Assembly: GCF_900129365.1 (NCBI RefSeq)
Contig: NZ_FQVM01000045.1
Location: 1 to 8,720 of the forward strand
From: Clostridium fallax
GTDB taxonomy: Bacteria; Bacillota; Clostridia; Clostridiales; Clostridiaceae
DNA: 8,720 nt
Direction of reading: 5' to 3'
Every line of letters begins with the position of its first letter. Positions within the stretch are counted from its first letter, which is position 1. The notes beneath the pieces were generated by a model. It saw nothing but the letters and a program-made list of their open reading frames with translations, was not told the DNA's origin and made no database searches. Below are positions 1-6,623 of this stretch, one piece after another. The position numbers were made by a program, and so were the translations under genes.

Positions 1-49
1 AAGCACGCCGCCAGCGTTCGTCCTGAGCCAGGATCAAACTCTCAATTTA
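1..49 (-). rRNA. 16S ribosomal RNA, 5' end only (partial)
   Basis: The reverse complement carries the universal bacterial 16S 5' segment: GAGAGTTTGATCCTGGCTCA followed by GGACGAACGCTGGCGGCGTG, which includes the 27F primer site. The gene runs leftward off the window and only about the first 49 nucleotides are present. The mature 5' end is placed at about 48-50, at AAATTGAGAG, by analogy with the known 16S start; the exact base is an inference. It is the first gene of an rrn operon transcribed from the promoters at 177-205 and probably 284-312. Confidence 0.97.
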
Positions 50-130
50 AAAAGTTTAATCTTTACTCATATAAAAGAATTGCTGGTTTAAAAAATCTTA
101 AAAGATTTTGTAAGTTTCTCTCTGTTTAAT

Positions 131-142
131 TTTCAAAGACCA
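131..142 (-). promoter_or_regulatory. boxA-like rrn antitermination site in 16S leader
   Basis: On the minus strand the leader between promoter and 16S reads TGGTCTTTGAAAATTAAACA. This matches the boxA-type element of Firmicute rrn leaders (TGCTCTTTGAAAA-like), where Nus factors load to make RNA polymerase resistant to termination. A short AT hairpin (arms 92-98 and 103-109) lies between it and the 16S gene and may belong to the pre-rRNA processing region. The motif match is seen; the function is from family knowledge. Confidence 0.7.
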
Positions 143-176
143 AATTTTTCTTTGCCGCCTCTCAGCGACGTTTTTT

Positions 177-205
177 ATCTTAACATCACTTTTCGACTTT
201 GTCAA
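177..205 (-). promoter_or_regulatory. Main rrn promoter (proximal)
   Basis: The minus strand shows TTGACA (205-200), a 17-base spacer and TAAGAT (182-177), a near-consensus sigma-A promoter. Six A residues follow, then CGTCGCTG, so the start should fall near 170 and give a leader of about 120 nucleotides before 16S. The first transcribed bases can fold into a 6-bp stem with a GAGA tetraloop (154-169). Confidence 0.85.
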
Positions 206-283
206 CAACTTTTTTGAAAGTTTTTTAAGCTGATTCACATTTGTAAATTGCTTTGTTGACTACGCCCTCCAGCGACGATATTT

Positions 284-312
284 ATCATAACATTAATTTT
301 AATATTAATAAA
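284..312 (-). promoter_or_regulatory. Probable distal tandem rrn promoter
   Basis: The minus strand has TATGAT (289-284), with a weak -35 TTTATT (312-307) at 17 bases. The support comes from what follows: six A/T bases and then CGTCGCTGG, the same spacing and block as after the proximal -10 box. The bases at 263-274 can again fold as CGCU, GGAG loop, GGCG. The upstream DNA is nearly pure A/T and could act as an UP element. The poor -35 keeps this below certain. Confidence 0.55.
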
Positions 313-550
313 TTTTTAAACTATAATAATATGAACTTAATACTATATTTCTTGTAAATACATTATTTTTCTCTATTTATCTTAAGTGGATACACTAGGA
401 TTAGTTTAAGTAATAAATTGTTATATTATTCCTTTATTATTAAGTAAGAAGGCAAAATGAATTTTACTTTAATATAATTAATCTATCTTAAAACCATAAA
501 TTTTATATTTATATATTTATAAAAACTATAATATTATATTATTTAATGCT

Positions 551-592
551 ATTATTTTCTATAATCTTTATACAAAAGATATAGAAAATAAT
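551..592. repeat. 18-bp inverted repeat with one bulge
   Basis: The left arm is ATTATTTTCTAT (551-562), a bulged A at 563, and ATCTTT (564-569). The right arm is AAAGAT (575-580) directly followed by ATAGAAAATAAT (581-592). All 18 positions pair around a 5-base loop (ATACA). It has almost no GC and no clean T-tract, and no gene reads into it from either side, so an ordinary terminator is unlikely. An operator or a structure upstream of ung is possible. Confidence 0.75.
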
Positions 593-638
593 TATATATT
601 AAGCTAAAATATATAATTAAATAAATTTATTTATAAAT

Positions 639-667
639 TTGATGGGGATTTTTAAAAATAATATAAT
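639..667 (+). promoter_or_regulatory. Possible ung promoter
   Basis: TTGATG (639-644), a 17-base spacer and TATAAT (662-667) form a good sigma-A match. The predicted start near 674 would leave a very short leader that just includes the ribosome binding site, which is a reason for caution in DNA this AT-rich. Confidence 0.45.
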
Positions 668-673
668 TAAATT

Positions 674-680
674 AGGTGAT
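674..680 (+). promoter_or_regulatory. Shine-Dalgarno that fixes the ung start
   Basis: AGGTGAT matches the 3' part of the anti-SD complement and ends 4 bases before ATG 685. The in-frame GTG at 676 and ATG at 679 fall inside this site, so they cannot use it. The same AGGTGAT plus four bases arrangement occurs before the mscS-type gene. Confidence 0.7.
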
Positions 681-684
681 GAAT

Positions 685-1362
685 ATGACAGTTAAATTAA
701 ATAATGATTGGAAAAACTTATTAAATGAAGAATTTTCTAAAGACTATTATCTAAAACTTAGAGAATTTTTAAAAAAGGAATACCAAACTAAAACTATATA
801 CCCAAATATGTATGATATTTTTAACGCTCTACACTATACAGCTTATAAAGATGTAAAGGTAGTTATTTTAGGGCAAGATCCTTATCATGGTCCTAATCAA
901 GCCCACGGTTTAAGTTTTTCAGTAAAACCTGGAGTAAAAACTCCACCTTCTTTAGTGAATATATATAAAGAACTTAATACTGACTTAGGTTGTTATATTC
1001 CAAATAACGGTTATTTAAAAAAATGGACTGATGAGGGAATACTACTTCTAAACACATCATTAACTGTAAGAGCTGGACTTGCAAACTCTCACAGGGGAAT
1101 GGGCTGGGAAATACTAACTGATAAAATAATAGAAATTTTAAACAGAAGAGAAGATCCTATAGTATTTATACTTTGGGGAAACAACGCAATTTCAAAGGAA
1201 AAATTAATTACAAATAAAAAACATCTTATAATAAAATCTCCACATCCTAGTCCACTATCTGCTAGCAGAGGTTTTTTTGGTTCTAAACCTTTTTCTAAAA
1301 CTAATAACTTTTTAAAGTCTATAGGAAAAACCCCTATAGATTGGCAAATAGAAAATATATAA
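685..1362 (+). CDS. ung: Uracil-DNA glycosylase (family 1)
   Basis: This enzyme removes uracil from DNA by cutting the N-glycosidic bond, the first step of base excision repair after cytosine deamination or dUMP incorporation; it acts in the cytoplasm. The protein has 225 residues from ATG 685, normal for family 1. The water-activating motif GQDPYHGP holds catalytic Asp65. LLLNTSLTVR carries Asn123, which recognises uracil. The DNA-intercalation loop HPSPLSASRGFF holds His187 and Leu191. This numbering almost matches E. coli Ung (D64, N123, H187, L191). All key residues are intact. The start is set by AGGTGAT at 674-680; the frame is open to 676 (228 residues) but those starts overlap the SD. 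There is no obvious terminator before the antiporter 136 bases downstream, so read-through is possible. Confidence 0.97.
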   Translation: MTVKLNNDWKNLLNEEFSKDYYLKLREFLKKEYQTKTIYPNMYDIFNALHYTAYKDVKVVILGQDPYHGPNQAHGLSFSVKPGVKTPPSLVNIYKELNTDLGCYIPNNGYLKKWTDEGILLLNTSLTVRAGLANSHRGMGWEILTDKIIEILNRREDPIVFILWGNNAISKEKLITNKKHLIIKSPHPSPLSASRGFFGSKPFSKTNNFLKSIGKTPIDWQIENI

Positions 1363-1498
1363 TTAAGAAAATATTTAGTCATAATAAATAATAAAGATAA
1401 AAGCTTTTTATACTATATAAATTTACAGTTAACAATTAAACAATAAATCCATATAGCTTTAATCTCATCAAAACAAAATATTTAACTAGGGGGTTTTT

Positions 1499-2935
1499 AT
1501 GGAAAATCACATTAATTACGATTCACTATTAATACTTGCTATATTAGCTTTTATAACTCCATTTATTGTTGCTAAACTAAAAAAAATAAAAATTCCTTAT
1601 CAAGTAGGAGAAATATTTATAGGCATATTATTTGGCAAAAGCTTTTTAAATCTTATAAAACCGGACTTATGGATTATATTTTTATCTGATCTTGGTATAG
1701 CCTACTTAATGTTTTTAAGTGGCCTTGAAATTGATTTTAGTGATGTACATATAAAAGACAAGAAAGATAAAAGCGATTCTAAATTAAATTTAGGATTATT
1801 AATGTATATTTTATCATTTATAGTAGCTGCATTATTATCCTTTACTCTTAAATTTATAGGAATTCATAAAGGAACATTATTTTTCACACTATTATTTACA
1901 GCATCAGCACCTGGTTTAATAGTTCCTTTTTTAAAGCAAAAACATATATTAACTAGTAATTTTGGTCAAACATTACTTATATATTCACTTATTTGTGAAT
2001 TTATTTGCTTAATAGGTTTATCCTTTATAGCTTCAACTTCATTATATGGACTTAGTTATAAAAACTTCTTATTTTTAATAGTATTTGGTGCAGCTTTTCT
2101 GCTATATTATGTAGTTAAAAGATTTTATTCTATTGAAAATTTTTCTGCATTAGCCTTTAAAAATTTACATCTAAGTGTAAGAGGAGCTTTTGCATTAATT
2201 CTTATACTTGTATCAATATCTGAAAAAATAAATACAGAAATAATTTTAGGTTCATTTTTGGCTGGAATAATTTTTTCATTAGTTGTAGGAAAAGCAAAAG
2301 AAGAAATCAGTCATCAATTAGATACTATTGGTTACGGATTTTTAATTCCTATATTTTTTATAATGGTAGGTGTTAATTTAGATTTAAAGACAATATTTAA
2401 TAACCCAAGTTCTCTTATAAAAATTCCAATATTACTAATTATGTTTTTCTTAGTTAAACTTATTCCTTGCCTACTTTTAAAAAAGAAATTTGGTCAAAGA
2501 AATGCCATTGCCTCTTCATTAATACTTTCTGCTCAATTAAGTTTAATAATTGTAGGTGCTCAAATGGCCTTAGACTTAAAATTTATAAATGAAGCAGATT
2601 ATTCTGCTTTTATATTAACAACAGTAATATCTTGTATATTGTTTCCTATATTATTTGAAAGAATATATAAGGGTGATGATTCTATAAAAGATTCATCTAT
2701 AAAAGAAGAAAAAATAATTATAAGGGAAGTCATTCCAACTAATGATTTATATTTAGGTAAAACATTAGAGGAAAGTAAATTCCCAGTAGGTTGCAGAATA
2801 TTTTTAATTATAAGAGAGTCTCAAGAAATAATGCCTACAGCAAATACAGTTATTAATTCTGGAGATATCTTAGTTTTAGCAGGACGAAAAGATGATGTAG
2901 AATCTACTATAAACTTACTAACTGATCATTCATAA
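1499..2935 (+). CDS. CPA2-type cation:proton antiporter with C-terminal RCK_C domain
   Basis: This is a membrane antiporter of the Kef/NapA-like CPA2 superfamily, expected to exchange Na+ or K+ for H+ and so help set cytoplasmic pH and ion content. Residues 1-390 are a series of hydrophobic spans, with family features such as FLSGLEIDF (72-80) and SAPGLIVPFL (136-145). At the span that usually holds the ion-binding Asp (QD, ND or DD), this protein reads SLICEF (163-168), with Cys166-Glu167. Residues about 405-475 form an RCK_C (TrkA-C) domain (DLYLGKTLEES and SGDILVLAGRKDD). No NAD-binding RCK_N domain lies between, so it is not a full KefC. RCK_C of S. aureus CpaA binds c-di-AMP; similar control here is an inference. 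The start is supported by AGGGGG five bases upstream. The 478-residue gene ends at a strong hairpin terminator. The ion transported cannot be told from sequence. Confidence 0.88.
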   Translation: MENHINYDSLLILAILAFITPFIVAKLKKIKIPYQVGEIFIGILFGKSFLNLIKPDLWIIFLSDLGIAYLMFLSGLEIDFSDVHIKDKKDKSDSKLNLGLLMYILSFIVAALLSFTLKFIGIHKGTLFFTLLFTASAPGLIVPFLKQKHILTSNFGQTLLIYSLICEFICLIGLSFIASTSLYGLSYKNFLFLIVFGAAFLLYYVVKRFYSIENFSALAFKNLHLSVRGAFALILILVSISEKINTEIILGSFLAGIIFSLVVGKAKEEISHQLDTIGYGFLIPIFFIMVGVNLDLKTIFNNPSSLIKIPILLIMFFLVKLIPCLLLKKKFGQRNAIASSLILSAQLSLIIVGAQMALDLKFINEADYSAFILTTVISCILFPILFERIYKGDDSIKDSSIKEEKIIIREVIPTNDLYLGKTLEESKFPVGCRIFLIIRESQEIMPTANTVINSGDILVLAGRKDDVESTINLLTDHS

Positions 2936-2968
2936 AAAATTTTATAAAATAATCTTGTAAAATAAAAC

Positions 2969-3011
2969 AGACATCTCATAAACTAGAATTTATGAGATGT
3001 CTTTTATTTAA
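2969..3011. terminator. Strong bidirectional rho-independent terminator
   Basis: AGACATCTCATAAA (2969-2982) and TTTATGAGATGTCT (2989-3002) form a perfect 14-bp stem with a 6-base loop. TTTTATTTA follows on the plus strand and GTTTTATTTT on the minus strand, so it can stop the antiporter transcript and also leftward transcripts from the small gene at 3349-3555. Confidence 0.9.
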
Positions 3012-3348
3012 TATTTTTAAGAAGCTTATTATATAACCTTAATTTTTCTTTCTTTATATTAATTTTTATATCAATAATATTATATAACAAATTATTTTTA
3101 AAATGTAATATATTAAAATAAATGAAATTTCTATTTTAAGTAATAGCTTTTATAAATATTTTAAAATAAAATTAAAGAATTTATATACTTTATCTTTAGC
3201 CTCTAATTTAATTATATTATATGTTAAAAAATTCATGTTATTATTTATCTTAATCTATTTATAAATTAATTTTATTCATGTCATTTTAATTTATATATTC
3301 TTTTTTGAATTTTTTATAATTATTTATATTTAATAAATTATTATAAAA
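3012..3348. other. Gene-free AT-rich spacer between convergent genes
   Basis: The spacer lies between the terminator at 2969-3011 and the stop of the leftward glycine-zipper gene. No credible frame, RNA gene or strong hairpin is visible. The only repeat noted is a 12-base direct repeat, ATTCATGTTATT (3231-3242) and ATTCATGTCATT (3274-3285), with one mismatch. It would form a long 3' UTR if the leftward transcript ends at the bidirectional terminator. Confidence 0.6.
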
Positions 3349-3555
3349 TTATATTTTTAATTTTAAATTCTCTTTATGTCTCATATATAAAGAATATCCT
3401 AAAGATCCTATTACACCCGAAACCCCGCCTATAGCAAATCCTAACTCAACATAACCTGCAATTAAGCCACCTAAAACCCCAATTCCTACTCCAACTGCAA
3501 TTCCTTTTGCTAAATATTCATTTTCTTTTTCTGTTAATGTAATTTTATCTGACAT
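3349..3555 (-). CDS. Small glycine-zipper membrane protein (hypothetical)
   Basis: This 68-residue protein has no function I recognise. A charged N-terminus (MSDKITLTEKENEYLAKG) is followed by two hydrophobic glycine-rich segments, about residues 18-35 (GIAVGVGIGVLGGLIAG) and 38-57 (LGFAIGGVSGVIGSLGYSLY), then a basic tail (MRHKENLKLKI). Gly spacing such as GxGxGxxGG is typical of glycine zippers, which pack membrane helices tightly, and the likely fold is a helical hairpin in the membrane. The GGGG of AAAAAGGGGCGAG at 3567-3570, eleven bases upstream of the ATG, is a plausible ribosome binding site. It lies 157 bases downstream of the mscS-type gene on the same strand, with only a weak GC-free hairpin between (arms 3611-3618 and 3626-3633), so it may have its own promoter or be read through. 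Composition and the RBS favour a real gene. Confidence 0.7.
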   Translation of the reverse strand: MSDKITLTEKENEYLAKGIAVGVGIGVLGGLIAGYVELGFAIGGVSGVIGSLGYSLYMRHKENLKLKI

Positions 3556-3610
3556 AAATAAACTCGCCCCTTTTTATATTATATATTTGTTAATTTAATT
3601 ATAGTTTATA

Positions 3611-3633
3611 TTTCTTAAAATTTAATTAAGAAA
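3611..3633. repeat. Small inverted repeat upstream of the glycine-zipper gene
   Basis: TTTCTTAA (3611-3618) and TTAAGAAA (3626-3633) are perfect 8-bp arms around 7 bases. It lies between the end of the mscS-type gene and the start of the small gene. It lacks a GC stem, so as a terminator it would be weak; an operator is equally possible. In such AT-rich DNA chance is a real alternative. Confidence 0.35.
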
Positions 3634-3712
3634 TACTTAACTCTTAATTAATTAATTTTTACATATTTATTACAAGTTTATTTCATATTAAATTATCCTA
3701 GAAAAAGATAGT

Positions 3713-4789
3713 TTAATCATTAAGTTTATCTATATATATATATCTAAATTCTTGAGCTAAAGATGAATTATTTTCTTCTAATATTTCTAATATTTTTATG
3801 TTAATATCTTCTTTCACCTTTTGATATTCTAAAAAATCTACTATATTTGTATAAAAATATATATATACATCTAAGCTGCTTTTCTTTAATTGCTCTAAAC
3901 TAACAATTATGACTTCATCATTTACTTTTTCATGATTTCTTAGCATTTCTTCTATTTCAAAAATGATTTTTCTTAAAATATCTGATTTAGTATTATGAAC
4001 TATTGGCAAAATAAATGTTATTCTTCTAGAATTTCTTTGAGTCCAATTAGTTATATTACTATTAGCTAATTTAGAATTAGGAACTGTAACTAAAGCTTTA
4101 GCAAATGTTCTTATTCTTGTACTTCTAAATGTTATATCTTCAACCACACCTTCAATATCATTAGTTTGTATCCAATCACCTATAGAAAATGGCTTATCTA
4201 AAACTATGGCAAAACCTCCAAATAAATTAGAAAATGTATCTTGAGCTGCTAATGCAAAAGCTAATCCACTTATTCCTAAACCAGCAATAAATCCGGTAAA
4301 CCCAAGTTCTCTAGCTATTATTGCTATAGAAATAACTATAACTATAATTCTTATTATGATAGACATAAATGGAAAAACTATTAAATTAACCTTTCCTTCA
4401 TTTTTATTTTTCATATTTTTATAAATAATTGAATTTTGTAAAGTTAGATTACATATACTCCATGCTAAAAATATAACTATACTTATTTTTAAGAACTTAT
4501 AACTTAAATTTATTGTATTTATTTGATTTATAGATTCAGCTAAAAACCTTATAGGTATATATATAGAAAAGAAAATTATAAAAAGTCTTATAGGATTTTC
4601 TAAAGATTTTTGAAAATTGTCATCCAAAGTATTTTTTGTACTTTTAACTAATTTTCTAATAGTAGGTAAAATATATTTTAATAATAACTTTTCAAATAGT
4701 AATATAGAAATAAACATAACTATTGATAAAATTAAATTTCTTGGTTTATTATGTGTAAATATATAAATTAAATCTTGTAAGTTTTCCAA
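3713..4789 (-). CDS. MscS-family mechanosensitive ion channel
   Basis: This channel of the small-conductance mechanosensitive (MscS) family opens under membrane tension to release solutes on osmotic downshock. The protein has 358 residues from TTG 4789. Hydrophobic spans lie near residues 18-40, 68-87, 99-117 and 137-160, ahead of the pore helix at about 166-195 (GLGISGLAFALAAQDTFSNL), the Gly/Ala-rich MscS pattern. The beta domain follows at about 196-255, with DKPFSIGDWI and LVTVPNSKLANSNITNW as hallmark segments. The C-terminal alpha/beta part ends at 358. It has more N-terminal spans than E. coli MscS. The start is chosen because AGGTGAT at 4800-4794 lies four bases before TTG 4789, whereas the longer GTG start at 4798 (361 residues) would sit inside that site. 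A possible promoter is TTGAGT (4839-4834), 18 bases, TATATT. Adjacent genes give no further clue. Confidence 0.9.
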   Translation of the reverse strand: MENLQDLIYIFTHNKPRNLILSIVMFISILLFEKLLLKYILPTIRKLVKSTKNTLDDNFQKSLENPIRLFIIFFSIYIPIRFLAESINQINTINLSYKFLKISIVIFLAWSICNLTLQNSIIYKNMKNKNEGKVNLIVFPFMSIIIRIIVIVISIAIIARELGFTGFIAGLGISGLAFALAAQDTFSNLFGGFAIVLDKPFSIGDWIQTNDIEGVVEDITFRSTRIRTFAKALVTVPNSKLANSNITNWTQRNSRRITFILPIVHNTKSDILRKIIFEIEEMLRNHEKVNDEVIIVSLEQLKKSSLDVYIYFYTNIVDFLEYQKVKEDINIKILEILEENNSSLAQEFRYIYIDKLND

Positions 4790-4793
4790 AGTA

Positions 4794-4800
4794 ATCACCT
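4794..4800 (-). promoter_or_regulatory. Shine-Dalgarno that favours a TTG start for the MscS gene
   Basis: The minus strand reads AGGTGAT, then TACT, then TTG. The GTG inside the site (4798-4796) is in frame but cannot be the start and the SD at once. The same layout precedes ung. Confidence 0.6.
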
Positions 4801-4809
4801 AATTTTAAT

Positions 4810-4839
4810 AATATAAAATTTATATATATTTTTACTCAA
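4810..4839 (-). promoter_or_regulatory. Possible promoter of the MscS gene
   Basis: TTGAGT (4839-4834) and TATATT (4815-4810) with an 18-base spacer precede the gene. The match is moderate and the surroundings are AT-rich, so the call is tentative. Confidence 0.35.
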
Positions 4840-4934
4840 CAAAAGAAATGTATACATAGATTTTTATATTATATTTAGCATTATTAAAAAGGATATTTTT
4901 AGATATTTATACAGGTTCAAATTTATAAAATAAA

Positions 4935-4965
4935 TAAAGATGCAAACTTTAAGTTTACACCTTTA
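4935..4965 (-). terminator. Rho-independent terminator of the symporter-sulfatase operon
   Basis: On the minus strand AAAGGTGTAAAC (4964-4953) pairs throughout with GTTTGCATCTTT (4947-4936), using two G-U pairs, around a 5-base loop; a further A-T pair closes it at 4965/4935. TATTTATTTTAT follows as a broken T-tract. It lies about 70 bases past the sulfatase stop and separates the operon from the mscS-type gene. Confidence 0.7.
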
Positions 4966-5036
4966 CTTTTATACCAAGATATTGATATTAAATAAATTCT
5001 AAAATTTTAATTTAACTTATTATTAGTCTATTTAAT

Positions 5037-6482
5037 CTAATCATTTTTTAGTAATCCATCTCCGGTAAATATAAAATCAGAATCATATCTTTTAAACGCC
5101 GCTTTTTCTTTACCCCAAAGTCCAGCTAGACCAACTTGTCCTCCACCAAATACAGGTAATTCCGCTCCATTTATTTCTGGATTTACATATTTAATAAACC
5201 ATTCTTTTAATTTTAATCTAAGCTGTAATACTATTTCTTCTTTATCTTTATCATTTATTAAATTAATTTTTTCCTCTGGGTCATTTTCTAAATCATATAA
5301 TTCAAAAGGTCCATCTGAATACCTGTGTATATATTTCCACTTATCCGTTCTTATCATTCTAGTTGGACCATATTCATCATATATTACTACATCATTTTCT
5401 AAATCACATTCATTACCTTTTAATAAACTTGCAAAACTTTTTCCTGGTAGATTTATATTCTTTTCTATATTATCTTCTAAACCTAAATATTCTAATATAG
5501 TTGGTCTAATATCATAATGACTAAGAAGATTCTTACATACCTTAGGTTTTATCTCTCGAAATTTAGTAATAAAACATGGAACCTTTACTGATGTATCATA
5601 CATATTAACAGGACTAGTTCCATTACCTTTACCGTAAATTCCATGATGACCCATATTCATCCCGTTATCACTTGTATACAATATTAATGTATCTTCTAAC
5701 ATATTTAAATCTTTTAACTTCTTCAACACCCTTTTTATATTATTATCCACCGATGTTAATGCTGCAAAATATCCCTTTAAAAGTTCTTTTCTCTCTTCTT
5801 CACTTTCAGGATATATAAATTCTATAGACCAAGGATGCCTTTTTTCCCTAGGACAATAACTAAAATCACAATTTTTATATAAATCTAGAAGCTCCTTTGG
5901 ATGATTTTTAGAATCCCAAGGTGCATGAGGAGCTGTATAATTTAAACTTAAATAGAAAGGTTTATAACTATTTTTTTGACTATCTAAAAATGCTAATCCA
6001 TAATCAGTAATAGTATCTGTAACATATTCTTTCTCATATATTAAGACCCCATCTTTATACATTGGTGCTCCATAATAAGGCCCCCCTCCTTTTTGATGAG
6101 AATACCAATGTTTAAAACCTTTTTGTGGTTTATCTGCCAATCCTAAATGCCATTTCCCACTCATAGCACATTCATATCCGTTTTTAGCCAAGACATTTAC
6201 AAATGTTGATTGCCCCTTTAAATATTCTTCAGTTGTACTTCCATCATTCCATTCATCTAGCCAATCAAGAACTCCATGTTGTGAAGGAATTCTTCCAGTA
6301 TATATAGATGCTCTAGCTGGAGAACATACTGGTGATGCACAAAAAAAGTTTTCAAATCTAATTCCATTATCAGCTAAATAATCTAAAGTTGGTGTTATAG
6401 CATCTTTATTTCCATAACTACCTAAAGACCAATACCCTTGATCATCTGTAATTATAGAAATTATATTTGTTTTCTTACTCAT
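5037..6482 (-). CDS. Cytoplasmic Cys-type sulfatase (formylglycine-dependent)
   Basis: This is a type I sulfatase of the alkaline phosphatase superfamily, hydrolysing a sulfate ester (or sulfamate) of an unknown substrate. The signature CSPARASIYTGR puts the residue to be converted to formylglycine at Cys53 with Arg57. Other active-site residues can be placed by comparison with human arylsulfatase A: Asp13-Asp14, Lys110 and His112 (SGKWHLG), His186 (APHAPW), Asp272-Asn273 (TSDNG) and Lys285 (GKG). All are present in 481 residues, a normal length. In anaerobes Cys-type sulfatases are matured by the radical-SAM enzyme anSME; no such gene is in this window. There is no signal peptide, so it should act in the cytoplasm on an imported substrate. 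The SD (GGAAGG) lies inside the end of the mini-gene upstream, and the two frames are six bases apart. It is last in the operon with the symporter. I cannot assign substrate specificity. Confidence 0.93.
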   Translation of the reverse strand: MSKKTNIISIITDDQGYWSLGSYGNKDAITPTLDYLADNGIRFENFFCASPVCSPARASIYTGRIPSQHGVLDWLDEWNDGSTTEEYLKGQSTFVNVLAKNGYECAMSGKWHLGLADKPQKGFKHWYSHQKGGGPYYGAPMYKDGVLIYEKEYVTDTITDYGLAFLDSQKNSYKPFYLSLNYTAPHAPWDSKNHPKELLDLYKNCDFSYCPREKRHPWSIEFIYPESEEERKELLKGYFAALTSVDNNIKRVLKKLKDLNMLEDTLILYTSDNGMNMGHHGIYGKGNGTSPVNMYDTSVKVPCFITKFREIKPKVCKNLLSHYDIRPTILEYLGLEDNIEKNINLPGKSFASLLKGNECDLENDVVIYDEYGPTRMIRTDKWKYIHRYSDGPFELYDLENDPEEKINLINDKDKEEIVLQLRLKLKEWFIKYVNPEINGAELPVFGGGQVGLAGLWGKEKAAFKRYDSDFIFTGDGLLKND

Positions 6483-6488
6483 AAAAGC

Positions 6489-6623
6489 TTAACCTTCCTT
6501 CTTTTTAGATATAGCTTTTAGCATATTTTTTATGTCTTGATATCCTCTTACACCTATTATAAAAGTAGTTATTATATACCATGCCAAAGCACCAAATGTT
6601 ATTAAAGACCAAAATATAACCAT
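6489..6623 (-). CDS. 44-residue single-span protein, probable small accessory subunit of the symporter
   Basis: This is a short frame, easily missed. The translation starts MVIFWSLITFGALAWYIITT, continues FIIGVRGYQDIKNMLKAISK and ends KKEG. Residues about 2-24 form one hydrophobic span with two Trp near its ends, and a basic cytoplasmic tail follows. Its ATG directly follows the TAA of the symporter (TAAATG, no gap), with AGGGAG eight bases upstream inside the symporter gene, so translational coupling is likely. It ends six bases before the sulfatase ATG and carries that gene's SD. Small one-span proteins encoded beside sodium:solute symporters are known as symporter accessory proteins; placing this one there rests on position, size and topology, not on a search. 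A role in symporter assembly or stability is inferred. Confidence 0.8.
   Translation of the reverse strand: MVIFWSLITFGALAWYIITTFIIGVRGYQDIKNMLKAISKKKEG

Larger units (their letters stand above)
313..673. other. Gene-free AT-rich spacer between rrn and ung
   Basis: This spacer separates the leftward rrn operon from rightward ung. No coding frame of credible length is present. Its only strong structure is the inverted repeat at 551-592. A possible ung promoter lies at 639-667. A six-codon ATG frame at 457 behind AGAAGG is too short to call. Confidence 0.7.

Noticed and set aside
457..477. Six-codon frame MNFTLI behind AGAAGG in the rrn-ung spacer, as a leader peptide
   Set aside because: It is too short and too far (about 200 bases) from ung, with no attenuator-like structure linked to it.
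676..684. Upstream GTG and ATG starts for ung (228 or 227 residues)
   Set aside because: Both sit inside or directly against the AGGTGAT ribosome binding site, which is placed correctly for ATG 685.
1089..1382. 97-residue frame on the minus strand opposite ung
   Set aside because: It is antisense to a gene with complete catalytic motifs, has no SD and no recognisable domain; it mirrors the codon pattern of ung.
1397..1415. Terminator after ung at AAAAGCTTTT
   Set aside because: It is a simple palindrome without a loop; no stem-loop with a T-tract could be drawn between ung and the antiporter.
1429..1457. Antiporter promoter TTAACA with TATAGC at about 17 bases
   Set aside because: The -10 is poor and similar partial matches are everywhere in this AT-rich spacer.
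3012..3348. CRISPR array or small RNA in the spacer
   Set aside because: There is only one imperfect 12-base direct repeat pair, with no regular spacing, no strong promoter and no strong stem.
5037..6482. Choline-sulfatase (betC) assignment for the sulfatase
   Set aside because: The N-terminal TDDQGYWSLGSYGN region and the following sequence do not resemble choline-sulfatase as I know it, and no choline genes are nearby.
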